Assembly (NCBI GenBank): GCA_024697225.1
Contig: JAILGA010000151.1
Coordinates: 1-64,000, forward strand
Source: Lachnospiraceae bacterium
GTDB taxonomy: Bacteria; Bacillota; Clostridia; Lachnospirales; Lachnospiraceae
Length of the DNA: 64,000 nt
Direction: 5' to 3'
Shown here: positions 35,511 to 42,450 of the stretch, piece by piece
Position numbering within the stretch: the first letter of the stretch is position 1
How the letters are laid out: the number at the start of each line of letters is the position of its first letter
The notes under the pieces: generated by a model
The model's input: only the letters and a program-made list of their open reading frames with translations
The model's database searches: none
What the model was told of the DNA's origin: nothing
Program-made: the position numbers and the translations under genes

Positions 35511-37506
35511 TCGTTTGACCTCCGGATATCTTCTCATGCGTGTAGATGTCCTCCCACTCGCCTTCAGGCAGCCACACCTGTCTCTCGGTCACCGACGGAT
35601 AAAGTACAGGCGCGACCAGATATTCGGAGCCCAGCATGAACTGGTCAAAGGTCTCCCAAGCCTTCTCCTCCCCGGGGAACTCATAGAACATCGCGCGGAG
35701 TATCGGTGAGCCGTTTTCATGTGCTTCATCAAAGACCTTATTCAGGTAATCTTTCATGGAGAGCCTGATATCCAGGTACTTCTTCATGATCGCGAAGTTT
35801 TCCTCGCCATAGCTCCACAGCTCGTTGGGCTGGCCGGTGTGCAGATATCCGCCGCCCCAGTCGCGGTCATCCAGAGCAGGGATATTGTATCTGCCCCTGT
35901 CTCCGTGCATGCGAAGGAATGCCGTAAAGGTTGCAAATTCATACCATCTCACAAGGAGTTCCCTGAAATCGGGATCATCCACGTCATCTGTCATGAAACC
36001 GCCGATATCGGTGGTCCACCACGGAATGCCGGCAAGACCCATGTTTATTCCGGCAGCCAGCTGATCCCTCAGTGCCTCCCAGGTGCTGGGGATATCGCCC
36101 GACCACACAACATTGGCATACTTCTGGCTGCCGGCCCAGCATGAACGCAGCAGGTTCACGATATCCTTTTTGCCCGCCGCGGTCTCATTGTCATAGAAGA
36201 TGCGGCTGTAGTACTGCGGATAGATATTGCTGCAGGACAGCGCCGTCCCCAGATAGTAGCGGTAATTGTCAAAATCATATGCCACATAATCGGGTTCGGA
36301 ATTATCGAGCCAGAACACATCGACTCCCATGTCGTAGTAATTCTTTTTGCAGACGCTCCAGACAAAATCCCTGGTCTCAGGATTTGTGGGGTCGATCTCC
36401 ACACAGTCGCCCTGATAGTCGTAGGTCTGGTCGCTTCCGCGCTCAGTCCTTATGAGCAGTCCTCTGTCAGCCATCTCGCCGAAGTTCTCGCTCTTCTTGT
36501 CAACAGAGGGCCAAACGGACACCACGACTTTTATTCCCATACTGTGAAGCTCGTCTATCATGGCCTTCGGATCCGGCCAGTACTTTGTATCCCATTTCCA
36601 GTCGCCCTGAAGCGTCCAGTGGAAGAAATCGATGACCAGGACGTCCAGCGGAATGCCTTTGTCCTTATATGCATGCGCGATCTGAAGGACCTCCTCCTGA
36701 GTCCTGTACCGAAGCTTTGACTGCCACAGTCCGAGATAACCCTCGGGAACTCTCGGAGCGCGGCCTGTGACCTCGGTATAGTTCTTTACCAGGTCAGCGG
36801 GCGTATCTCCGACAGTGATCCAATAATCAACCTCCTTGGATGCCTCGGCGACCCACTCCGTCCTGTTCATTCCGAATGCGGCGCTTCCTACTGCCGGATT
36901 ATTCCACAGAAAACCGTAGCCGAGATTTGAAACGGCAAAGGGAACAGTTATCTGCGAATTCCTCTGGGCGAGTTCAAGTATGCATCCCTTGAGATCCGCG
37001 CGCGGCTGCTGATACTGGCCCATACCGAATATCTTTTCGCCGTCGTTGGGCTCAAACCTGACGGTTATCCTGTAGTCACCGCCCTTGTGAGGCTTATATT
37101 CCCTGGCCACAAGCTTCAGACATCTACTCCCTTTGGATATTGTGCCGTCATAAAATCTGTAATACTCTTCAAGTATCTTTTTACCGTCGCGGTAAAAGGT
37201 GAGGATACCCACGCGGTTGATGTGAGCTCTGAGCCTGCCGTTTTCGATGCTCGCCTCCGTTGCGCCGATGCCGCCGCAGTCCTGTCCGGTTCCGGTTCCG
37301 TTTATCTGTTCTGCTTTGCTGTAGGTTATCTTTGCCTTCCTTTTTTCTGCGGGCACCTCCTCGTTTAGAGCCCAGTCCTTTCCGGAAAACTCAGGATACC
37401 TTGTGGTTCTGACTCTGAGCGCATCCTGGCCCCAGGCCTCGATAATGATCGTCTCACCTCCCTTTCTCGCCTTTAATGCTCCGTTTTCTTCAGAAAAAAC
37501 TATCAT
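35461..37506 (-). CDS. GH31 family alpha-xylosidase/alpha-glucosidase
   Basis: A 681-residue cytosolic glycosidase without a signal peptide. Seen: an N-terminal beta-sandwich, a (beta/alpha)8 barrel with LVIDFFHWTLQGDWKWD, the nucleophile region DVFWLDNSEPD (first Asp after WL) and the acid/base region RMHGDRG. The W-L-D-x-x-E-P form points to alpha-xylosidase or a related substrate rather than maltase, but this is inference. The HAD gene ends up 16 bases upstream of it. The convergent overlap with dprA is 50 bases. Confidence 0.88.
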   Translation of the reverse strand: MIVFSEENGALKARKGGETIIIEAWGQDALRVRTTRYPEFSGKDWALNEEVPAEKRKAKITYSKAEQINGTGTGQDCGGIGATEASIENGRLRAHINRVGILTFYRDGKKILEEYYRFYDGTISKGSRCLKLVAREYKPHKGGDYRITVRFEPNDGEKIFGMGQYQQPRADLKGCILELAQRNSQITVPFAVSNLGYGFLWNNPAVGSAAFGMNRTEWVAEASKEVDYWITVGDTPADLVKNYTEVTGRAPRVPEGYLGLWQSKLRYRTQEEVLQIAHAYKDKGIPLDVLVIDFFHWTLQGDWKWDTKYWPDPKAMIDELHSMGIKVVVSVWPSVDKKSENFGEMADRGLLIRTERGSDQTYDYQGDCVEIDPTNPETRDFVWSVCKKNYYDMGVDVFWLDNSEPDYVAYDFDNYRYYLGTALSCSNIYPQYYSRIFYDNETAAGKKDIVNLLRSCWAGSQKYANVVWSGDIPSTWEALRDQLAAGINMGLAGIPWWTTDIGGFMTDDVDDPDFRELLVRWYEFATFTAFLRMHGDRGRYNIPALDDRDWGGGYLHTGQPNELWSYGEENFAIMKKYLDIRLSMKDYLNKVFDEAHENGSPILRAMFYEFPGEEKAWETFDQFMLGSEYLVAPVLYPSVTERQVWLPEGEWEDIYTHEKISGGQTITAKAPLDVIPVFRKA

Positions 37507-37522
37507 CCGACGTATCCCCCTT

Positions 37523-38341
37523 TCATATTAATGCCTCTAAATACTTTGCAAGACCATTGTGGTTGTTATCCTCATCGGTGACTATATCCGCGTGCTCCCA
37601 CACTGCGGGATCACCGTTTCTCATCGCTATGCCTACTCCGGCCGTCTCGATCATCGACTGATCGTTTTCCTGATCACCTGCCGCGATGGCTGATGATGTG
37701 TCTATGCCCAGGTATCCGCAGAGTTCAGTCACAGCCGAGCCCTTGCCTGCCCCGGGATCAAAGAGTTCAAGATAATAGGGCGAGGAATATATGAGAGTGA
37801 TCCTGTTCCCCACGATCCCCGCCAGCTCCTGTCTGTATGCCTCGAGCCTGTCCCTGTCATGAAGCTCGATCGCAATGCATTTGCAGGGCGGATACTCCAT
37901 GTGTGCAAAAATGTCATCCGTGAAGATCACCGGCGACTTGATAACCCTCCGGTAATAGGCGACACACTCCATGTCAGCTGGATCGTCATTGACAGGAGTT
38001 ATGATATGCGTTTCGTTATATGTATGAATGTGAATCCCGCGTTTTTTCGCGAGCTGAAAAGCCTGTTTCACAAGACGGCGGTCAAGGCACACCCGTCTTA
38101 TCGTTTCATTTCTGGCACAGTCATAGATCTGTGCTCCGTTATAGCCTATGAGAAATGTTCTCGGGTAGAACAGCTCAAGTTCATCCCGCACCATCATGGC
38201 GCTGTCCATTGCTCTGCCCGTGGAAACGGCAAAGGCATTACCCGCTTCAATAAAGCGCTCAAGCGCCGATCTCGTGCGGTCATCGATCTTTTTCCGGTCA
38301 TTCAGGAGCGTTCCGTCCAGATCCGAAAAAAAGATCTTCAT
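37523..38341 (-). CDS. Cof-type HAD-IIB hydrolase
   Basis: A 272-residue phosphatase with motif I DLDGTLLN, motif II VSTGR, and the motif III/IV region AIAAGDQENDQSM and the late GVGIAMRNGDPAV. The family dephosphorylates sugar phosphates and cofactors such as FMN or PLP. Sitting directly before a GH31 gene it may act on a sugar phosphate, but no substrate is visible. The start overlaps the stop of the small acidic gene (TGATG). Confidence 0.92.
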   Translation of the reverse strand: MKIFFSDLDGTLLNDRKKIDDRTRSALERFIEAGNAFAVSTGRAMDSAMMVRDELELFYPRTFLIGYNGAQIYDCARNETIRRVCLDRRLVKQAFQLAKKRGIHIHTYNETHIITPVNDDPADMECVAYYRRVIKSPVIFTDDIFAHMEYPPCKCIAIELHDRDRLEAYRQELAGIVGNRITLIYSSPYYLELFDPGAGKGSAVTELCGYLGIDTSSAIAAGDQENDQSMIETAGVGIAMRNGDPAVWEHADIVTDEDNNHNGLAKYLEALI

Positions 38342-38595
38342 CAGCCCTCCACCACAAGGAAGCGTCCGTCACCTATCTCGAAGACCTCCGAGGCTTCAAT
38401 AGCAGAGCCGTCACCTATATCCATGCCCTCTTCCTCGAAGTACTCCTCCACTTCATTCTCGGATTCGAGGACCACTGCCATGCAATCCTCAAGAAATGCA
38501 GCCGCCTCCTCACGCGTTTCGGCCACATGCTCATCAAAGAGCTGTCCCTGGTTTTTCAGAAAACAATCAAGTACCGCGTCATCATATTCGTGCAT
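38341..38595 (-). CDS. Small acidic protein, function unknown
   Basis: An 84-residue, strongly acidic protein without TM or signal peptide. It starts MHEYDDAVLDCFLKNQGQLF, has runs such as EEAAAFLEDCMAVV and EEYFEEEGMD, and ends EIGDGRFLVVEG. Similar short proteins in Lachnospiraceae are sometimes labelled 'glyoxalase', which nothing in this sequence supports. It is translationally coupled to the HAD gene. Confidence 0.65.
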   Translation of the reverse strand: MHEYDDAVLDCFLKNQGQLFDEHVAETREEAAAFLEDCMAVVLESENEVEEYFEEEGMDIGDGSAIEASEVFEIGDGRFLVVEG

Positions 38596-38676
38596 GTACG
38601 TACCTCTCTGTGCTGTCAGATGCTACTATGGAAAATGATACTCCGCAGGCCGCTGTTTTACAAGAAGGATCTGTGA

Positions 38677-40344
38677 TCATTCCATCTCCAGCCAGTCATC
38701 GCGGTCTTCATCATAATAGTATATCACATCACTCTCTTCATCGTAATAACACATGACATCTTCTTCCTCGTCGTACAGATAGAGCGTGTCATCATCATAC
38801 ATATACCAGATATCCTCTTCACAGTCGTAGATCCAGTCATCACAGTATCCGTCCTCATCTAAACCGTATTCATCATCCTGGCTGTAATCATAACCATACT
38901 CGCAGGAGCCGCCTCCGCTTATATTACAGCCGTATTCGTCCTCGTAGGCACCCCAGCCTCCCCAGTTGTCCTCAAAGCCTCCGAAGTCAAAATAATCCTC
39001 ATACCCGCTCTCAGACACAAAGCCGCCCAGCCATTCTATGTATTCCTGATCGATACCCAGATCGGTATATACGATCCTCATCTGTTCATAGAAATCGGGA
39101 TCCCCGTATGGGAGCGAAACCGCAAGCCCCGTAAGCTCATTTTTGTCTGAGGTATGTCCGCAATAGACCACGGAGGCCTTCAGTGCCGACATGAGACTCT
39201 TTGCCTCATCGCTCTTGTTGTCGATGCTTTCCACAAGCGCCAGTATATCGCTTATATAATAATCCGACAGCGTCACATCGCTCATATCGGAGCCCCACAG
39301 ATCCAGGAAATCCCACAGTCCTCTTTCCCCGCGCCCTCTGGCCATGTGAAGTCTGCTGTAATTCTTTTCCATAAGTGCGGTTTCGTTTAGATATGCATAT
39401 TTCTTCCACGCGTCGAACAGGCTGTTCACCGTCGCCTCATTAAAGAGTCCGATGCACGCAGAGTCGCCGCGAGAATCCTTTTCGTTGTCCTCGATTATCG
39501 CATCTACGATGTATTTGCCAAGAAGCGGAGTCGATATACCCGGATTCTCCTCGAACCTCTTCATCCAGTTCTTATAATTCCATCCGAGCCCCGATTCAAA
39601 ATCCTCCGACAGCAGTGTGTATCTGCAATAGGGAGCAAGGGCGTAGCAGGTCTCAAGGTCTGCCATGATGCAGCAGTCCATCCCGATGATATCAAAACGG
39701 ATATCGGGGTGTTCGGAAAACGCCCGCGATATCTCATTAAGCGTGAGACTCTCCTGCTCATCCTGCCACTCATCGTAGCCAAAGCCGTACACCGGCCCGC
39801 CGCCGTGATCCCAGAAGACGAACATATAGCGCTCAGCGGGATACCCTTTTTTGCAGAAATCTATGAATTCCGACATCGTATTCTTCGATGTGCAGTCAAG
39901 CTGCCCGAGGTCATCTCTCAAAAGAGTGAGCTTTCCGTCTTTTACGCGAAAGGTCTGGGCTTCATCCGGAGAAATGCCGTGATCCTGCCACTCCCTCGTG
40001 CCCATGGTCTGGATGATCACATTTACGTTATCCCCGACGCCCGATGAGAGCATCTCGGAAATGTCCTCGGAGGCCTCGCCCGCCTCAGACTCAAGATCGG
40101 AACCGTTCATATAGACCATTATAGTCGCGGATTTTGCATCCGATCCTACAGACACGGTCTCCACTCCGCCGTGCTGGATCACCGGCTGCGAAGCGTTCTC
40201 ACCGGAGCTCACCTCCGTATCGGTACTAACCTGCGCCTCTTCCCTGGGGCGCTCTTCCGCAGGCTTTTCGTCATCCGGCATCAGCATGATGACCACGAAC
40301 AGGATGCCAAGCGCTATAAGTATTCCTATGATCACTTTTTTCAT
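38677..40344 (-). CDS. Membrane-anchored clostripain-family (C11) cysteine peptidase with repetitive tail
   Basis: A 555-residue protein. N-terminal anchor TM (about 4-22) ending MPDDEKPAEE, a Ser/Thr/Glu-rich stretch, then the C11 domain starting TIMVYMNGSDLES, with catalytic His in WDHGGGPVYG and Cys in GMDCCIMADLET. The last 100 residues are unusual: a Gly/Tyr/Asp stretch, then about four loosely repeated units of the type YMYDDDTLYLYDEEED, rich in Asp, Glu, Tyr and Trp with scattered Cys. The anchor is nearly the same as that of the thioredoxin-like gene 10 bases upstream. The chain should face the outside of the cell; substrate unknown. Confidence 0.9.
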   Translation of the reverse strand: MKKVIIGILIALGILFVVIMLMPDDEKPAEERPREEAQVSTDTEVSSGENASQPVIQHGGVETVSVGSDAKSATIMVYMNGSDLESEAGEASEDISEMLSSGVGDNVNVIIQTMGTREWQDHGISPDEAQTFRVKDGKLTLLRDDLGQLDCTSKNTMSEFIDFCKKGYPAERYMFVFWDHGGGPVYGFGYDEWQDEQESLTLNEISRAFSEHPDIRFDIIGMDCCIMADLETCYALAPYCRYTLLSEDFESGLGWNYKNWMKRFEENPGISTPLLGKYIVDAIIEDNEKDSRGDSACIGLFNEATVNSLFDAWKKYAYLNETALMEKNYSRLHMARGRGERGLWDFLDLWGSDMSDVTLSDYYISDILALVESIDNKSDEAKSLMSALKASVVYCGHTSDKNELTGLAVSLPYGDPDFYEQMRIVYTDLGIDQEYIEWLGGFVSESGYEDYFDFGGFEDNWGGWGAYEDEYGCNISGGGSCEYGYDYSQDDEYGLDEDGYCDDWIYDCEEDIWYMYDDDTLYLYDEEEDVMCYYDEESDVIYYYDEDRDDWLEME

Positions 40345-40354
40345 GCGTCTGACC

Positions 40355-41173
40355 TCACTTCAGATATCCGTCGAGACGGCTCTTCATATCGCCAAAGCTC
40401 GCTCCGTCCATCAGTTCGCCTATGATATGTCCCTCTTTGTCCACAAAGAAAGAGGACGGCACATACCTGAACTCACCGACGATGTCATACAGATCGTCGC
40501 TGGTGCGCAGGTTCATGAAACCGGCACCTGCATCGCTTAAGATCTTATCTGCCGCTTTGACATTGTTGTCGATCCCGTCATAGACGTCGCAGATGACACC
40601 CACAAGATTCACATTGTCCGGAAGCTCGTCATAGAACTTCGCATAGTCGCCCATTTCCGCGATGCAAGGTCCGCAGAATGTCCCCCACACATGGACCACT
40701 GTCAGATCATATCCTGAAAAGATGTCCTGCGTGACCTGTTTTTCATCGAGTGACATTGTTTTGAAACGCATCGTATTATCGGATACCTCGGACGCGGGGA
40801 TGCTCACCTGTACAAGGTTGCCGCCAGCTTCTGCGCTATCCTCATTTTCATTTGCTGCTGTCTCGTCTGCCACATTTGCAGCGGTCTCGGCTGACGCCGT
40901 GGCTGCTTGCTCGTCAGCCTCATTTACTGCGGTCTCGGCTGACGCTGTGACTGCGGTCGCTTCGGAACTGTCATCTGCGGTCTGCTGGCTTTCATTGTTT
41001 TCAGAAATGTCATCTGCGGCCTGCGCTATGGCATTATCCGCGTCCGCCTGAACAGTTACCGCCGTATCCTGCCCGCTTTCCTCTTTTTCATCATCCGGAA
41101 GAAACATGATGATAATAAACAGTACGCCAAGCGCAGCCAGTATGATCGTTATGACCTTTAATACACTTTTCAT
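40355..41173 (-). CDS. Membrane-anchored TlpA-like thiol-disulfide oxidoreductase
   Basis: A 272-residue protein: an N-terminal TM anchor (about 6-25) ending FLPDDEKEES, a low-complexity Ala/Glu/Thr/Ser linker (about 30-120) with two 16-residue repeats, then a thioredoxin fold with the active site WGTFCGPC and the cis-Pro region YVPSSFFVD. TlpA/ResA-type proteins handle disulfides outside the membrane. Only 10 bases separate it from the C11 peptidase, which has a matching anchor, so the two probably work on the same extracellular face. Confidence 0.92.
   Translation of the reverse strand: MKSVLKVITIILAALGVLFIIIMFLPDDEKEESGQDTAVTVQADADNAIAQAADDISENNESQQTADDSSEATAVTASAETAVNEADEQAATASAETAANVADETAANENEDSAEAGGNLVQVSIPASEVSDNTMRFKTMSLDEKQVTQDIFSGYDLTVVHVWGTFCGPCIAEMGDYAKFYDELPDNVNLVGVICDVYDGIDNNVKAADKILSDAGAGFMNLRTSDDLYDIVGEFRYVPSSFFVDKEGHIIGELMDGASFGDMKSRLDGYLK
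40853..40948 (-). repeat. Two 48-bp in-frame repeats in the TlpA linker
   Basis: Two adjacent 48-base units encode TASAETAVNEADEQAA and TASAETAANVADETAA in the extracellular spacer. The shared DNA core GCGGTCTCGGCTGACGC appears at 40881 and 40929, exactly 48 bases apart. Length variation by slippage is plausible. Confidence 0.8.
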
Positions 41174-41258
41174 TGAATTCCCCCAACCCGTGCTTATCTG
41201 ATATTTGCTATCTTGTTGTTTTTCATTTATCAGTTCTTTTTCACTTATTTCTGTTTGT

Positions 41259-41345
41259 CATGTCTGTCTGATATATTAACGCCATATTTTCTGTCATGTC
41301 TGTCTAACATGTTTAATGTTATCTTATCTGTCTTCATGTCTGTCT
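41259..41345. repeat. Three copies of CATGTCTGTCT in the intergenic region
   Basis: The 11-mer CATGTCTGTCT occurs at 41259-41269, 41295-41305 and 41335-41345, i.e. at steps of 36 and 40 bases. The stretch 41174-41650 holds no gene. The repeats lie 85-170 bases upstream of the TlpA-like gene start on the minus strand and could be binding sites of a regulator of the TlpA/C11 pair or part of its leader RNA. Confidence 0.6.
41305..41321. repeat. Small palindrome between the repeats
   Basis: TAACAT and ATGTTA flank a 5-base spacer, a 6-bp inverted repeat lying between the second and third CATGTCTGTCT copies. It could be a second operator; nothing identifies the protein. Confidence 0.35.
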
Positions 41346-41517
41346 TATCTTGTAACCGCAGAGCGATATGGTGCATTTATACTATCATATCGGTGTACCA
41401 ATTTACAATTCTGTTTATCGTTAACTTTTGTGCGTATTATCATTCATGTTGATTCAGGCGACGCCCTCATACCTACCAAACCGCCATTTTCGCCTCCTCG
41501 GTGGGTATTTTCCATAC

Positions 41518-41546
41518 TTGACCCCCTGAAACCCGATACATATAAT
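41518..41546 (+). promoter_or_regulatory. Promoter of maf
   Basis: TTGACC, 17 bases, TATAAT: a near-consensus sigma-A promoter about 105 bases before the maf start codon. Confidence 0.7.
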
Positions 41547-41650
41547 TAAGCGCAGAAAACCATATAACTCACGTCTTTTTTGGCTAAATACACAGAGGCA
41601 CTATACATGCGCAAAGCAGACGCAAAACCGGATAACAACAGGAGCGAAAC

Positions 41651-42277
41651 ATGATCAGACTTATACTTGCATCGGCGTCCCCCAGGCGTTCAGAGCTGAT
41701 GAAGCAGGCGGGATATGAATTTGACGTTATGCCCGCAAAAGGCGCGGAAGATGCCGGAAGCAGGATGCCGAAGGATGCGGTGCGTTATCTCTCAAAGCAG
41801 AAGGCAAAAGAGATCGCCATAAAGCTTTGCGGGGAAGAACGCGATGAGGACATGATCGTCATAGGCGCGGACACAGTCGTTGCGATTGACGGGGCGATCC
41901 TCGGAAAACCCGCGGACAGAACTGACGCGTCAAAAATGCTGCACATGCTCTCGGGCCGCACACACGAAGTTTTCACGGGCGTCACGCTCCTTAAGCTCCC
42001 CGCAGGCACTCCCGGAACCAATCCTGAAAGGCTCGACGAGGCCTCCTTTGTGGAATGCACCGAGGTTGATTTCGCACGCCTTTCCGATGACGAAATAGAA
42101 GCTTATATCTCGAGCGGAGAGTCGGATGACAAGGCCGGAGCCTACGGCATCCAGGGGAGGTTCGCGGTGCACGTCACGGGCATAAGAGGCGATTATTTCA
42201 ACGTTGTCGGGCTCCCGCTTGCCGCACTGTACAAGGCTTTGAAGAATATCACCTACCGAAATGAAAATTTCTCTTGA
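41651..42277 (+). CDS. maf: Maf-family nucleotide pyrophosphatase
   Basis: A 208-residue protein starting MIRLILASASPRRSELM, the family signature, with VIGADTVVAIDG, GKPADRTDA, MLHMLSGRTHEVFTGV and the C-terminal GIQGRFAVHVTGIRGDYFNVVGLP. Maf proteins hydrolyse non-canonical or regular NTPs (dTTP/UTP class) and affect septation. The gene stands alone behind its own promoter. The amt promoter overlaps its 3' end. Confidence 0.95.
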   Translation: MIRLILASASPRRSELMKQAGYEFDVMPAKGAEDAGSRMPKDAVRYLSKQKAKEIAIKLCGEERDEDMIVIGADTVVAIDGAILGKPADRTDASKMLHMLSGRTHEVFTGVTLLKLPAGTPGTNPERLDEASFVECTEVDFARLSDDEIEAYISSGESDDKAGAYGIQGRFAVHVTGIRGDYFNVVGLPLAALYKALKNITYRNENFS

Positions 42278-42303
42278 CAAAGAATAAGCACTGATGATAG
42301 AAT
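42274..42303 (+). promoter_or_regulatory. Promoter of amt
   Basis: TTGACA (42274-42279), 18 bases, TAGAAT (42298-42303). The -35 overlaps the maf stop. Transcription would begin near 42310, giving a leader of about 140 bases with two hairpins. Confidence 0.65.
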
Positions 42304-42319
42304 GCCACACATCAAAGGC

Positions 42320-42351
42320 AAAGGCGTCTTGACGAAAGTCAGGGCGCCTTT
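42320..42351 (+). promoter_or_regulatory. First hairpin of the amt leader
   Basis: AAAGGCG pairs with CGCCTTT; inside it TGAC pairs with GTCA around a GAAA tetraloop. A short T-run (TTTTTC) follows, so it can act as a terminator by itself. Being only about 10 bases into the expected transcript, it is more likely part of a regulatory leader than the end of maf. Confidence 0.5.
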
Positions 42352-42363
42352 TTCTTTATCCGG

Positions 42364-42409
42364 CGATGCAATGGGGCCTCGCGCGCAGGCTTCTGTCGCA
42401 TCGTTTTTT
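42364..42409 (+). terminator. Intrinsic terminator in the amt leader
   Basis: CGATGC pairs with GCATCG, enclosing an inner GCCT/AGGC stem, followed by six T (42404-42409). It lies after the amt promoter and 41 bases before the amt start, the arrangement of an attenuator. Clostridial nitrogen genes are often controlled by ANTAR-protein antitermination at such sites. Confidence 0.6.
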
Positions 42410-42450
42410 ATTGGCAGCACAAAAACTGTCATACAGGAAGGAGGAAGAAT

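Noticed and set aside
41259-41345. CRISPR-like array
   Set aside because: Repeats are only 11 bases, three copies, and the spacers are partly similar AT-rich sequence; no cas genes are near.
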